Below, piece by piece: positions 44,952 to 58,100 of a DNA stretch of 64,000 nucleotides. The stretch comes from Homalodisca vitripennis. Taxonomy: Eukaryota > Arthropoda > Insecta > Hemiptera > Cicadellidae. The stretch lies in the NCBI RefSeq assembly GCF_021130785.1, contig NW_025777544.1:1-64000 (forward strand), in the 5' to 3' direction. The position numbers and the translations under genes are program-made. Positions within the stretch are counted from its first letter, which is position 1. The number at the start of each line of letters is the position of its first letter. The notes under the pieces are model-generated. The model was not told the DNA's origin, did not search any database, and saw only the letters and a list, made by a program, of their open reading frames with translations.

Positions 44952-45907
44952 ACCGTGGCATGCTCCAAAAGACGCTAGTTCATGCCTCCGATTTATCCCC
45001 CTAGTATTACCGTTTCGGTTGTTCACAATCAGCATATAGACTGTAAACAATTCGACCGGAAATACCCATACAGCTCCATCCAACGCTGTATGCTGTGGTG
45101 GGCAGCCGAGTTCCCACCTCCCTTCCTTGCATCACGGTTGCTACCGTGTTACAAGGGTATTTCATCACATTTACACCTTCAATCAGGTACGGAACATGAC
45201 CGATATTGAAGTACTAGATAGCGTGACAGGAGATGACATTAGAATTTGGAAAAGCTCAACGGTTTGAATTACTTCATTTCCCTCGTGGAAGTAGTAGCTG
45301 AGAACGATTAGGATGCAGTTTTTTACACTGCAGAGCTTGGGTAAGGTTGGATTCAGCAGGGTCTTAAATACGTGTCCATGGACAAAACTATTGCATATTC
45401 TGAAGACTGCGAGTCGAGATACGACTGCAGGATGAAACAATGCTTTTGAAACATATACTGACGTGAACACATGTACAATAATAATAATAATTCCCCACAT
45501 CTAGATCTACCGGAGCACTTTTAAGAGGTGGTGGTCACTCGAGATAACCGTCCAGTGAAGTTTTCACACATCTACATGCGTGAGTCCTCCCACCTTATAT
45601 GGTCACATCTCACAGAGACCGAGGGGTAGTGTTAGTAGTGGATGGGAGTTTTTGATTCAGGACTCAGAATCCGAGAGTGGATATTCAATACAGGAAGAAG
45701 AAGAAGAAGACGAATTCGATTTGCGTGATGGCGGTGACTGGAACGGCTGGAGAGAGTACTAGGATAACGGCTACTAGACTTCCAAAAGGGTGAGTTATTT
45801 TTATTGTTGTCTCCGATTATCATTAACAGATCACTACATTTCACTGTGATAATGTTTCCGTCTCTAGTACACCAAATACCTCCTTTAGACAGCTGAAGAT
45901 TCCAACT
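44952..45907. other. Non-coding interval between integrase and polymerase
   Basis: About 0.95 kb without a convincing gene. The only candidate is a plus-strand acidic ORF at 45580-45762. The minus-strand ORFs here do not resemble proteins. Confidence 0.5.
45580..45762 (+). CDS. Possible small acidic protein, only plus-strand candidate in the element
   Basis: 60 codons without ATG start, ending EEEEEDEFDLRDGGDWNGWREY in composition (acidic, then W-rich). TATATGG lies just inside its start, so it might be the second exon of a short spliced gene. Equally likely to be chance, because GAAGAA repeats create acidic reading. Low confidence. Confidence 0.15.
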   Translation: MSPPTLYGHISQRPRGSVSSGWEFLIQDSESESGYSIQEEEEEDEFDLRDGGDWNGWREY

Positions 45908-48900
45908 CTAGCTGGTTTTAGATTTTTTACAATAACCGTACGGTAAAGTACCATATTCACCTTCACGCTTGCGTTTTGGGCCAGTAATTTTGAAAACCTT
46001 TGTTTCTTTGACGGTCACTATCTGTCTAGACTTTGTTCTCCTAATTCTGTTTTCTTCAATATCAAGCGTTACCCAGGTTTTACTAAGAACCATTTCTTTT
46101 AAGTTTTTCAAAATTTAAATTTTTGGAAGTTTTCAAGTTTAAGAGTCAAGCCCTTAATTTTGCAGACACATACAAAATCATTTTTGTTTGTAGAAAAAAC
46201 ACGGTAAGCGTACGTCTTTGGACCACCGGAAACGAATTCGATAATATATGAACCGGGACCGTAGTCTTTAGCCAGCTCGTCTGTCATCTGCCCTAGATAG
46301 TCACCGGTATTTACTCTGTATAAACCATTTTTGTATAGGTACACAACGCTATCTGTATCGTAGTACAATACTTGTTTACCCAGTGCTTCCAGGTGATCAT
46401 AAAGCTTTAATCGGGCTTGACTTGTAGTGTAGGCTGCTAGGACAACGTTTACCGTACTTAATGATTCGCCAACCTCCTCTAGATGTTGCCAACTGACCAG
46501 AACAACGTCTTCACTGACTTCCTGTATTGTGTTGACGATAACTCCTGAGTCCATGCATAGTCTAAAGAGTTCTTCAGGATCCCTTGTGATGAGAGTCTTT
46601 GTTTGGTTTTCCCTTTGACCAAACTTGCCCCAAAACGAGTTAAGCATTAGTTTTGCGAGAGAACGGAGACCTTCGTTTTTCTCTATTTTAACTGGATCTA
46701 GTCTGATTCCTTCGTGCTCGAAGTAGTCTTGAACATACCTCTCTCTATCCTCATCTGTGACGCACCAGGAGGGATAGCCAGATGCTTCTTGTTTTATCTT
46801 TAAGAATTTATCTATAAATTCAGTGAACAGTCCACCTTCTTCGAAGGTGGCCATCTTGTACTCCCACAACTCGTACATTTCGACAACTTTGTAGCTTTTT
46901 TCAACTGCTCTGCGTATTTCATCCATCGTCCATGTGCCAATCAACGCCCTTTCGTCGTCGCTATGTTGACATTCTCCGCTGTTGAGCTCTTCGCCGCAAT
47001 CATTGCACAGTACGAACATTAATTTGTCATTCATTCGAGCTGGAAGCACTGGGTGGTACAGATCTTTTGGAGGAAGCACTTTGCACTTTAGAAGACCCTC
47101 AGCTTGCATTCCCCTTTCCCTGCACTCTTTGTCACCAATGTAGATGGTAGGATGGGAAATCGCATATTTGCCCCGTTTACAGACGTAGGGATAGAGGGAA
47201 CATACGTCTACGTAGTGTATTTGCTCATCTTCCGTACACCTGTGGTATGTCATCGCATTCCCCGTCCTTCCTCCGAAGAAAGCGTCTCGGGGATTGAGCG
47301 GTAAGGTTGTCAACACGGGATGATTTTCCAAATGTGTGAGATCTCGATCTCTTTTCAGATTGTTAAATCCGCATTGCCACATCTCTACTAGTTCGTAGGG
47401 GGTTCGAGAGAGTTTTTCCATTTTGGCTTTTGTCCTCTCGTATCTCAATTCGAGGGTGTCAGATGGGTCTTCTTTCAGAGGCTCTTCTCTTTTGTACGGA
47501 AAGCACTTTGGGCAACCCGTGGTAGTAGCAACCTTGAAACTCATATATTCGCGCCCCATCAAAACCATCCACCTTCATCCCCTCGATTTTAACCTCCCGC
47601 TCTCGACCAGCATGCTGGATCCTCACACCCCGCTGCTCTTCCTCATAAGCTAACCACTGGAGTGCAGCAGACGACTGGGTATCCACCAACCTGTATCCTT
47701 TCTTCGGTATTATGCCTATTGTCTCTGGCTTCAAGAAATTACGTCTAAATGCCAGGTTACACGCGCTAGCTATAGTGACAGCCTCTAAAAATGGGTCAAC
47801 ATTGCATTCGGATATAAAGAGTGATCTAAATTTAATACAAGCTTTAGCCAAGATGTCAACATCAGATATACAATATTCAATTTAATTCCTTCTGGAAGTC
47901 AAATACATAGTTATTGCATACCTGCTCGTTGTGCCACTTTTCAAAGTCCTTGTTGTTTTTTTTCTCAAACATTGAATCAGGACAGTAGTACTCTTTTGCA
48001 GGTATAGGTCCTGTGTAGTTCTGGTTCGCGAGTGTATTGAAGAGATGCGGAAAGTAGCCTTTTTTCTTTTCAGGGCCTAAGTCGAAGGCTTTAGGTAGGG
48101 CAGACAAAGCCATTGGAAAGTAGTTGAGGGAGTCTATAAAACGTACATTGTCAAGCTCCATCAATATCACTTTAGTCCCCCGTGTGATGACTTCTGGAGT
48201 AAACTTTGTTTGTTCTAACACGTATTTCAAGACAAACTGGAAGTCGAACCCTTGTCCATTGTGGGCAATAACGCAAACGTCTTTGTACGGTTTGCGCACT
48301 TCCATTACGTAGTGCATAAAATTAGATATTGGGTCTTGTTCAAAGATTTTTCTACGCTGCACGCAGCTGTCACAAGACTCGTTGCTGTGTATGCACCGGT
48401 TACAATACTGTTCAGAGACACACAAATTAACTTTGTGTACCTTGACGTTGGGGTCACTCTCGAGGCAATCATCCTGACGAGTCTCCAAGTCAAAGAATAT
48501 GTATAAAAAATTGTCGGTTTTAGCGGATGCTTTATTTTGACGCATATAACATTGGTGGTTTGAGGGTTTGAAAGCAGTGCAAACGCTGCAATACACCTCA
48601 CCGCATTCGTGGCTTGTTTTCCTTAGTCTTTTGTTTATGAGTTTACCGCAGTCTAGACACATTTTCACGTTTCTACATAGGTCACTTTGATGAGCGATGA
48701 AGCAGCGTTGGTTTTTAAAGTGACGATTACACTCAGGACAAGTTATTCCCGCATGCTCGAGCTTGCAGGGGGGTGAGATTGTGCTACAAGCAGAGCAAAT
48801 TGTTGAGCATCTGTGTTCTCCTTTATGTTCATACGGCACATGGCAGGCTTCACAGTAAAAATGACATGAAAAAGCTGCGGTCAAGTTGGTAATTACATTG

Positions 48901-49690
48901 TAGTGACCGTCGTGAAACAACAAGTTGATGTTGTACAATGCGTCATTATTATTTTCCACTAAAGTATACATCACGGCCTTTTGTATTATAACTATAAACT
49001 GTTATCTTGTATTTCTTTAAGTGGTCTTGAAATTTTTCGAGTTCTGCTATTCCAGCCCCTTCTTCTTCAGCGATATTAACTCGAGCTTTTGCCATTAATT
49101 TTTGAGCTTTTAGTGTTTGCCTCTGACGTCTGTCTTGACGTATAGCTTTATACTCCGGATCCTTCTTTACATGGGCTTTGCCTACGACTAGAGCTCTGGG
49201 TAAAACATAGATTGTCTTTATTTTCTACAACGACAATACCCTTTCGATTTTTGCATTCTTCGCTATAGTTGCTGTACTTACCGGGTCTATTTCTACCTCT
49301 ACCGATAGGAAGGCTGACAACAGTACAGGTCACCTGGAATGTGTCACTAGACGTAATGGATTCGGCATTACTCTGGACTATCCCACCAAATATCTGCCAT
49401 AATATATCAAGTGTTACGTCAGCGGCTGGTCTAAAGGCTACATAGCCCGGTTCTTTATTTTTGAAATTTAAACTGGTCAGTGTGAAACCTAGATAGTCTG
49501 TGTCTGAAGCGTTCACCTTCATACGATCTACAACTTCTTCAAACCCTCGCTTGATCCAATCTAACTCGGTCGTACCGACAGGGGGTCTGTTAAACTTGAA
49601 CGTAGTTTTCATGCCGTACAACCTGAACTTTCTGACGTAAGTTTGATTGGTGTTTACAATATGTACAGGCTCTACATTATTTACCGACAT
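45908..49690 (-). CDS. POLB: Protein-primed-type family B DNA polymerase, about five frameshifts
   Basis: ATG 49690. N-terminal region 49690-49148, then after a shift near 49203 a linker to about 48975. Segment 48974-47877 holds a Cys/His zinc-binding region (residues 41-125), exonuclease motif I FFDLET (D162, E164) and motif II NGQGFDF. After a shift near 47882, SDVDIL (Exo III) follows (47851-47459). After another near 47517, 47568-46108 holds DVCSLYP (motif A), KLMLNSFWG (motif B) and YYDTDS (motif C). A last shift near 46115 leads to 46111-45908, ending YGTLPYGYCKK. Total about 1,250 residues, the usual Polinton size. It replicates the element, probably with protein priming. TATAAATA is at 49801-49794. 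Confidence 0.93.
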
Positions 49691-49793
49691 AATGGAATCC
49701 GGAATGCTTAGTTCTGTAAAACTGATATGTTATTAAATTATTTTGGGACTAAACGCAATTCTATACCGGTTAACGCGGTTAACGAAGCCGTGG

Positions 49794-49801
49794 TATTTAT
49801 A
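49794..49801 (-). promoter_or_regulatory. TATA box upstream of the polymerase gene
   Basis: TATAAATA on the minus strand, about 105 bp before ATG 49690. A TTTTACAG acceptor-like site lies 30 bp before the ATG, so a small leader intron is possible. Confidence 0.5.
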
Positions 49802-50340
49802 CAGCTTGCAGGTGAGTATTTGTTAGCCAACTAGAGATAGAGAAAAATTACCTATGCGAAAAGCAGCCAAAACAAGAATGCTACAGCACAGAGGTTGTGG
49901 TGCTCTTTTTATACCATCGCCCACATCAATCCATCTGGCATCTATATATAACTAGCCAACAGTTGCAACTGCTATATCAAGCCTCCCCGGAATGCACGCA
50001 TGACTATTTATAGCACGAGGTGATGCAATCAACCACACTGCTCTTTTGGAATGCATCCACTCTCCAGCTGGCGGACCGCCGCCATGTCACCATCGGCCAT
50101 CGCTACCGTCACTTAGTGTCCCTACCTTCCAGACCACCGCCACATGTCACTATCCGCCATCGCGCCATGAACCTCCGAGGGAACCACATCTGTCACCATC
50201 CGCCATGACTACCGCCATCGCTCTAGTAGGGAAGGGGAGTGTGGGAAGAGTCATCTGGAGCGCAGCTCCCTACCACATGTCACTAATCGCCATCGCGCCA
50301 TGACCCTTCGAGTGAACCACATCTGTCACTATCCGTCATG
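49802..50340. other. Right subterminal region of the Polinton with degenerate terminal-type repeats
   Basis: No gene. From about 50085 to 50340, diverged copies of the TIR subrepeat recur (CCACATGTCAC, ATCCGCCATCGC, GCTCTAGTAGGGAAGG). The left end has no such inner copies. Confidence 0.65.
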
Positions 50341-50616
50341 ACTGTCGCCATCGCTCTACTAGGGAAGGGAGTGTGGGAGGAGTCGTATGGCGCGCCGCGC
50401 CGCACGCCACCACCACATGTCACCATCCGCCATCGCTCTTTATCTACTAGGGAAGGGAGTGTGGGAGGAGTCGTATGCCACCACCACATGTCACCATCCG
50501 CCATCGCTCTGGAGTGTGGGAGGAGTCAGGGAGGGGGCTTGCTGCTCTCCCATTGGTCGCCGTCACGGAGCTCTCGGCCAATCAGAGGCTTGGGCTATAG
50601 TGGCGGTACTTCTACT
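50341..50616 (-). repeat. Polinton right terminal inverted repeat
   Basis: 276 bp, reverse complement of 30467-30742 with no difference that I could find. It is followed by the CTTATT target duplication at 50617-50622. Confidence 0.95.
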
Positions 50617-52687
50617 CTTATTGGTTCAAAAACCGTAAATATTCGTAACTTTCGCTCCATTTCATTCAAGTTAATTTATTATTGTATACAAAACCAGTGC
50701 TGTAAAAGAAAAACCTTCAGATATTTGGATGTGTTGTCATTCTGTCGTAATAATCAAATGAAAGATAAACTATAAGTAGTTTTAAAATAGTTAGGTTTGA
50801 AAAATTTACATAAATAAGTAAGTTAGTAAATGAATATCATATTTTCATAAACCTATGTAACAATCAGACGGATAATTTACAGATTTTAAATAATCCTACC
50901 ACACTCTATACAGTTGTATACCAATAGAAAACTATATTCTATTTTTATTGCAAATATCTTTTATTAATTACACACTAAGCAAAAGTATGAATTTGAAATT
51001 GGCATGTAAAGATACTCTACGAATACGTTTTTAATCATTAAAGTAATAAAAGAAATAAACCACTTCCTACTAAAAATTACAATTAATAAGAAATTTCATT
51101 AAAGATATTACTACTGTTTTTGGTCACGATTTACAAGTAATTACTATTACATATCTTACTAATCATTTACTAGAAAACTAAGGCAACATAATTATTTTAA
51201 GAAAACAATCTAGAATTAATTGGTATAATATGCAGAAATAATTAAAATATTTAGAAACTTAATCTATTGGTATAAAACAAAAAATCCATTACATCAAATA
51301 TAAGAAATCGCAATAACAAATTTACTACGAATAAAATCCAGAATATTCTAATAATAACACAGATAATATATTTTTACGGATTTTAGGAAATGCGTAGTCT
51401 TATTTGTTTAAAGCTTTTTACTGTCGATGTAATTGTGAAAGAGTAATATAAACTCGTACACTTGCCATCGTTTAATGAAACAGAAAATTATCACACTTCG
51501 TTTCGAAGATTGATATTTACCCTCTTCTTTAAGAGTACAAAGATCTTATAATATTAAAAACGCGGCAATGGATAGCCATTCAAAGTTAAAATAATTATTA
51601 GGTAATAAAAGCTTATAAGCGATAAATGAATTTATTTTATCACGCCAGATTTTACGAGCTGAGAAACACATTTTTATATAAAAAACATTGTATTTTAGCA
51701 AAGTGGTATATAAATATCATAAACTAGTCGTGGTGGAGTAGGTTATAATTTGTTGGTCTATAACCATTATTCTACAAATCTTTATATTCTCATTTAATAA
51801 TGCATGTCTTATTATAAACAGAGGTAACAAGTTATCCTCAGCGGGTATTTCAATAAAATATTGTAGACATTTTTGGGTTGTAGTGACAAAACTGTAAGGT
51901 AACCCTTTTATTACATTTTGGCCATTGTTCCGATAAAAGTATTCATACTTTAAACTGATAAATAATTGCAAGAAAAGGAGTTTTTATTTATTTCTACTCG
52001 GCGTGCTAAAACGTCAAGACTTATATAGAATAGACTGAATAAGGATTTTAAAATTATTACAAAAATTTAAATAAGATTTTAATCATTAGACAAAGTGAAA
52101 GGTTAGCAATAATACAGAAAGTTCGTGCTTAATGATTCGCGTTTAAAGGCGTATTTCACTTTTACATGATAAATCATCAAAGTGCGATTAAGTAATCTTA
52201 TAACTTTGAAATTTCCTGAATAACTGACTGTTTACAGAATAGTTTAATTTAAATAAAAGTGGTTTTTGCTTAATATTAACCATTAGAAATACCAGTTTAT
52301 AAATTGTTCTTGAAGAGAAAGTTACTAATTACTTTGATGCCTCATTAGTAAAAGAAAATCACGATAAGTGGTTGAAGAAACAATTATATCCGAGTTTTTA
52401 ATGAAAACTTACTAATTATAGTGATTCTCCTCATTACAATTCCAGTTATCAAGTGTTACTTCACAATCCTGATAACTTCAATATAGAAAGAAAAAGTTTC
52501 AAAATCATAAAGTTGTGGAATTTATAATGGAATTTTAGCAATGTTTAATAATGCCAAGTAAATTTTAGAATATTAAAATGGGGAATATTTAAATCATTTA
52601 TAGCTACAGGGAGTAAGATGTGTTTTACTTATGACATATAATTCCATATATTTAAGAAAAATACTTTTAAAAATTTAATACTCTTGA

Positions 52688-52690
<3 letters not shown>

Positions 52691-52755
<65 letters not shown>
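52691..52755. repeat. (AT)n microsatellite
   Basis: About 65 bp of uninterrupted AT. Confidence 0.95.
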
Positions 52756-52758
<3 letters not shown>

Positions 52759-55023
52759 AAAAGTAAATAATATAATATTTTTAAATTAAGCACGTGAAAC
52801 TTTCTTATATTTCATTAAATTTAAAACTGAATATTTAAAGTATCTAGCTAATTGAATAAGACACATGTTACTACCGGAAATAAAATTATGTTGTGTGGTT
52901 ATATACCTTACTCAGACTTCAAACGCCAATAATGGACAACACACTATTATTACCTACTAACACCGATTACTTTTAATTGAGTATGAGTATAGCATAGCTA
53001 TTGCGGTAAGAGTTGTTTTATTTCGCTTAGCTCCATTTAATCTCTTCCTTAAAACTATTTTGTAACATAGGTGTCTCTTATTTCTACTATGCAGAGATAA
53101 CATCTTCGTCACTACTTATTTTGTGTCTTTTGATATGGACGTGACTCAGGTTTCAGGACTTAAACCTATGACAGTAACATACATACGCTGCACTAGTCAG
53201 ATAGTGAAGAGGAGCTAAACTCGGCAATCAGACGTTTAAGTACGGCTTAAATATCTTATCTTATGCACAGAAAAAAATCCACCTCGACTTTTGTAAAGCT
53301 TGTGTATATTTTATACGTGGTTACGTTAAGAATACTTACTAATTGTTTTCCTCTTTCGATTATAATGTCGTCCTTCACAAACTATTAAAGAACTGACATC
53401 TTTTCATTATTCGAACCTAAACGTTAATAAAAATACAAATTATTATGTAACATTAAGGTATGATTAGTGCGTGCGTTTAGGGAACTTACATTGTACGTTG
53501 ATGACGTCGAATGCTTAAAATTAGGAAAGAGGTAACTCGTAATTCAATAAAATGACATTCGAGTTACGATAAAACAAACAGTATTTAGTATTTATATAAT
53601 TTTATAACGAATAAACTCGATAAATATATACCTTGCCTATGTTAATAATTTATTGTCAACTTACATAATGCACAGAAATGTAGGATTAGTATGTACGTTA
53701 GAGCTTAATGAGGTCAAATACAAATATAATATAATCTAACAAATCTTTAACATGATCACAATTAAAAAATTAGTTTCAAAAATTTTATTTAACTATATAG
53801 GATTGCGCTAGCCATACATTACAAACAGGTGTTATGTAGAATTTCACGTTTTTAGCAACATTCTTTCTGTGCTATCTATTAAAATGTCGTATTATCGTAA
53901 TCAGTTTGCAGATTTTTGTTTGATAATCTCGTTAAAGTTATAGTGCCCATAAGAGTAATGTAGAAATCATGTCTTTAGCTTGCCGATTCAAGTGGACTTA
54001 TACTTACCCTTCAAACGCACCCAATTTCCATGTAAAGCTTCAAGCAATGATAAACCTATATAGGTCTGTTTGTTCTAAATGTATCGTGCAAACAGACAGA
54101 GATAAATGTTCTCAGTTCCTCGAGCGTGTATTATGCTTTGGTTTAACATTCAGGGACAGTTATGTCATTGTTGACCTTTAGTAACCATGCATTTCGTGAC
54201 AATGGGAATATTTTCATGGTGTATCTAATATTTAATATAGCTAAAACACAATTCAATAACAAATTAAGCAAGAAAATTATTTTAAATGTTTGAAATTATT
54301 AAACCGACAATAAGGATAATAAAGATAGCCATTTTCGCTCTAATGTTTCATAACATTAGAGCATTATGTTAGGCATGAACATTATGCATAGACACACTCA
54401 TATAATTATTGTTTACATCATAAAGTTGAATGAGCGTTATTAAATTGAACTAATGTAGTTTACATAAAACTGTTATCTTGTATATATGTTGAGAAGACAC
54501 ATAAACCTATCTAATATAAAATATAATTGGTTTTATAATGCCATATTGGTTATATGCAAAAGTCGAAGTAAAAAATACATCAGCAGCATTATGACAGTTT
54601 TTGGCCAAATTGATACACACCTGGAAAATATTGAATCAATACGTTTAGTAGGTTTACTAAAACCCAGTAAATATATTAATATATATTCAAGTAAGTAGGC
54701 TACTCCATGAACAGTAAGAGTTCAACATTTTCTACTATCACTATATAACATTTCATTAATGACATACAACCTTTAATGAAACCTTAGACTACTAATTCGA
54801 CTAAAATATGTACAGGATTAGTTTTCATTACCTCACATTACCTTTCATAACAGCACATGCACATATGTATTAGAAGATATGGGTAGATAAGTGTGAAGGT
54901 TTTGTATAGTCAATTTAAAATAAAATGAAGATATATATTTAATTCTTATACAGTATATGAGGGTCATAGTAAGATATTAGTCTAGCACGGGAAAACTGCT
55001 TATTAACTTTCTGAAAGTGAGTT

Positions 55024-55190
55024 CACTAAATAATGTAACAGAAGGTTACGTTGCTAGGCAACCTACCCAAGAATATAAGACCAAATTCTTGTGGTTCGGC
55101 TAACTGATGAAGCGGTGAAAACTTGTTACCTGAAGTTGACATTTTGGAATAGTTGTGTAGAAGTTTCTTCAGTATATTAAACGTTTTATT
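55024..55190 (+). repeat. Short dispersed repeat with RFX X-box-like palindrome, copy 1
   Basis: Aligns with 63753-63945: CACTAAA, GGTTACGTTGCTAGGCAAC, CCAAATTCTTGTGGTTC, AACTGATGAAGCGG and TAGTTGTGTAGA are shared. GTTGCTAGGCAAC at 55050-55062 fits the RFX X-box consensus. Probably part of a short interspersed or DNA-transposon-derived repeat. Confidence 0.7.
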
Positions 55191-56902
55191 CCATCATTTT
55201 GTAGAAACTACAGTACATGAAAATAATTTTAGGCATTAAACATTTGTTATAAAAACAGCATATTCAGTAGCGTTCTTTTCGTCACTATTTATATTGTATT
55301 AAAATTTTTATCACGTGATTATGGTATCTTTATACTGAATGGCGTGAGCTATTTTAAGTTTCTACTTTACAAAAATATATTTTCAGACCAATTTTTTTTT
55401 TAATTTGTAGTCCAGAGTAACAACAGTTATTGTCGATATACTAGTAAAATGTAATCTGTTATAAAGTGTAATACTGATTCTTAAACGATAATTTAATATT
55501 CTATTGATTTTGCTGTGTCTCAATACATGGCGATCAAATATTGTGATGAAGAAAGATGGTTAATGGTAAACAGACAGAATGCAAAGAGTCCGCAGGAAAA
55601 GATACACACGTTTGAATTTCGGTTTCAGGACTTAGTAGGGTTTTTAATAGACCAACATAATTATTTATTATGTTTTATTTATTTATTTTATTTTGCTCAT
55701 ACTCACGGCCGAATACCTTATTTTGGGCTTTTACGGTAGGAGGGCATTCGGTATAGTACAATATAGATGGTATTGCTAACATAAGTTCAACTAATAACTT
55801 TGGTAATATTTATAAATAGTTGAGCTTAAAATTAAAATCTAAAAAAAGTAACATACTATTACTTCATCATAACTAAACTTTTTGTATCGAACAATTTGGC
55901 ATATTATATTATTAAATGTTTTGCCCACATACTCGTCCATTGGCAATATAATAAATACAAAATAGCATTGAAAAAAATAACAAACAATGCGTTTTGAAGA
56001 AATTGAAGCAAGGAATACATGGATATTGAGGTTTGTAAAAACATATATTTTTCGTATTATATTAACGAATGTAACTAATAAATAGTAAATTAAAAAACAA
56101 ATAAAACATAAACCTATTTATTAATAGAACTGAGTGACAAATATAAAAACTTATTTTAAATATAATTACACAAAATCTACTCCATAATTAAACTTGCTTA
56201 TTTGAACTAGGCTTATGTATGCATAGCAAATTATAATTAATAACGTATATTTCTATCCAAGTGAATCACATCAATTAATAAATATGTAGTTAATTTGTCT
56301 TAACTTTTAATATTGTTAACCGACTTGTAAAATAGGCTATTTACTTTTACGAATGACATTGGTATTACTTAGTGCCATAATAAAAGATTTTAATTTAAAA
56401 TATAACATATATAAATCATGTTATCAAACGCATTTAGCTATTGTGAAATTGAATTTAAGGCTTACATTAACTACTTCTACGTCACACTTGGCTACGCAAT
56501 CGTAAAATGACTAAAATCAATATAATAGAAGTTTATAACGTTTAATTAGCATAGCCTTATTATTGTGTTACACTTGTGTATTAGTACATTAGTCATAGAA
56601 CACAAGTCATGATAATTTAATATTCTGGTAGCTAAACACACCATTGAAATGTTTTGGACGTAGAAATGTGAACAAGAGAACACAATCAAAGTCAAAGTTT
56701 GGTACAGTGCGTCTTTAAGGCGATTACGTCTCAAAACCGTTTAGGTTCTCTGTGGTCACTTCTACTGTATCTGAAAGCCAATTATGCTGTTTGTGAGGCA
56801 ATTATTCCGTATCATTTCTAAAATCGAGTTGAACACCCAATTGTTTATATTAAATAAAACTGTGACTAAAATAGCGTAGTATATAATATATACTACGCTA
56901 TA

Positions 56903-56909
56903 TATACTA

Positions 56910-56962
<53 letters not shown>
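56903..56962. repeat. (AT)n microsatellite
   Basis: TA-rich run preceded by the imperfect palindrome GCGTAGTATAT/ATATACTACGC at 56874-56898. Confidence 0.9.
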
Positions 56963-56963
<1 letters not shown>

Positions 56964-57207
56964 GATATACTACGATCAAGTATGATATTATCATAATTGT
57001 TTATTACCATGTTTGTATTATGTTATTATCATGGTTGTATTGACATGTTTCAACAGTTTAGCAAAACCAAACAGCTTAATGATTTGTTTTGATATCAATG
57101 TTATACATGTAACTGTGAAAGCCAGTTAGCATTGAGAAACGGCTTATGTAAGAAGCCAGTCATGGTGCACCACACAAACACACACATGCACACTATATAT
57201 ACATAGC

Positions 57208-58100
57208 AAAATTGTTGAAAAGTATTTTCTTATATGAATGCTTCACTTTTTGGAGAAATACAATCAGCTCTGAAATGAACAGTTTGGGTTCAGAAAGGGC
57301 AAATCGACAACCGACGCAGTCGTTGGTCTTGTCGATATGATTGTAGAGTGGATTGAATATCGGAACCACACAATGAGTGAGTTCCTGGATCTGTCCAAAT
57401 CATTCAAATGCGTCGACTACAACATACTGCTCGACCTTGATCAAGGACTGACATGGAAGATGCACATTGATCATGTTTGCGCTAAAATCTTCTCAGGCAT
57501 CTTTGTTTTGAGGTTTTTTGCAAAATGCTGCCCGCGTCAGGTACTGATTACGGCGTATTATGGCTTGATATACCCCCACCTGGCCTATGGAATGATCCTT
57601 TGTAGAGCCTGCGCTAACACTCAGTTCTAAAGAGTTTTCAGACTCCAAAAAAGCAATTCGAATCATCGCAAAAATAAAATTCGAGTCGTGCAGACAAGTT
57701 TTCAAGAAATTGCAGCTGTTGACGCTGCCATGTCTCTACATATTAGAAATAACTATGTATTGTATGTATAAATGTAACCAGAGGCTAAGGGATACACATC
57801 TATGAGACACGTGGCAGAGCAAACCACCAAACTGGTAGACATAGAACGGTGGTTTATGAACGCCTGCCTTCACAAGCGGGTGTTCAATTCCTCAACAGAC
57901 CGCGCATTTCAATCAAAGATGATCCAACGCCCAAGGCGTTTAAGACTTGCCTAAAATGCTTCTTGGTGTGTCAAGTATTTTATAATGAGGTGAGTTTTTG
58001 GCTTTCAACTGGGAGGCCACCCAATTAGAAGACTGACACCACTGTTCAAAGTGGGTTACATTGGCGATGAATTAAAGAGGTGTGATTGTAAATATTGTAT
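57208..58100 (+). pseudogene. LINE (Jockey-like) RT fragment lacking catalytic core
   Basis: Reads with several frame changes: FGFRKGKSTTDAVVGL-like text near 57285-57325, FLDLSKSFKCVDYNILL (motif A, with the key Asp region altered), then directly DQGLTWKMHIDHVC and FAKCCPRQVLITAYYGLIYP. After a stop at 57628, the C-terminal region (FRLQKKAIRIIAK..., LPCLYILEITMYC) continues to about 57960-58100. Motifs B and C are missing. No element ends visible. A different subfamily from the LINEs at 11-26 kb. Confidence 0.85.

Larger units (their letters stand above)
30467..50616 (-). mobile_element. Complete Polinton/Maverick (adintovirus-like) element, 20.15 kb
   Basis: The ends read AGTAGAAGTACCGCC as 276-bp inverted repeats (30467-30742, 50341-50616), and CTTATT is duplicated at 30461-30466 and 50617-50622. 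AG(T) ends and 6-bp duplications are Polinton hallmarks. It encodes the core set: family B polymerase, chromodomain integrase, FtsK/HerA-like packaging ATPase, adenovirus-like protease, penton and double-jelly-roll major capsid. It also has phospholipase A2, fibre-like proteins and a RING-finger gene. All confident genes are on the minus strand. Base composition is richer in GC than the flanks. Many genes carry single-base frame breaks. Identical termini suggest a recent insertion or conversion of the ends. Confidence 0.96.
50623..57207. other. AT-rich gene-free stretch right of the Polinton
   Basis: No recognisable coding sequence. Contains (AT)n at 52691-52755 and 56903-56962, a dispersed repeat at 55024-55190, and a near-perfect palindrome at 56874-56898. 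Confidence 0.5.

Noticed and set aside
44853..45083. 76-codon minus-strand ORF before the integrase
   Set aside because: It overlaps the integrase N-terminus in another frame and covers a hairpin-rich non-coding interval; no family resemblance.
50338..50775. Plus-strand ORF of 145 codons at the right Polinton end
   Set aside because: Mirror image of the left TIR ORF that runs into host DNA; no protein-like features.
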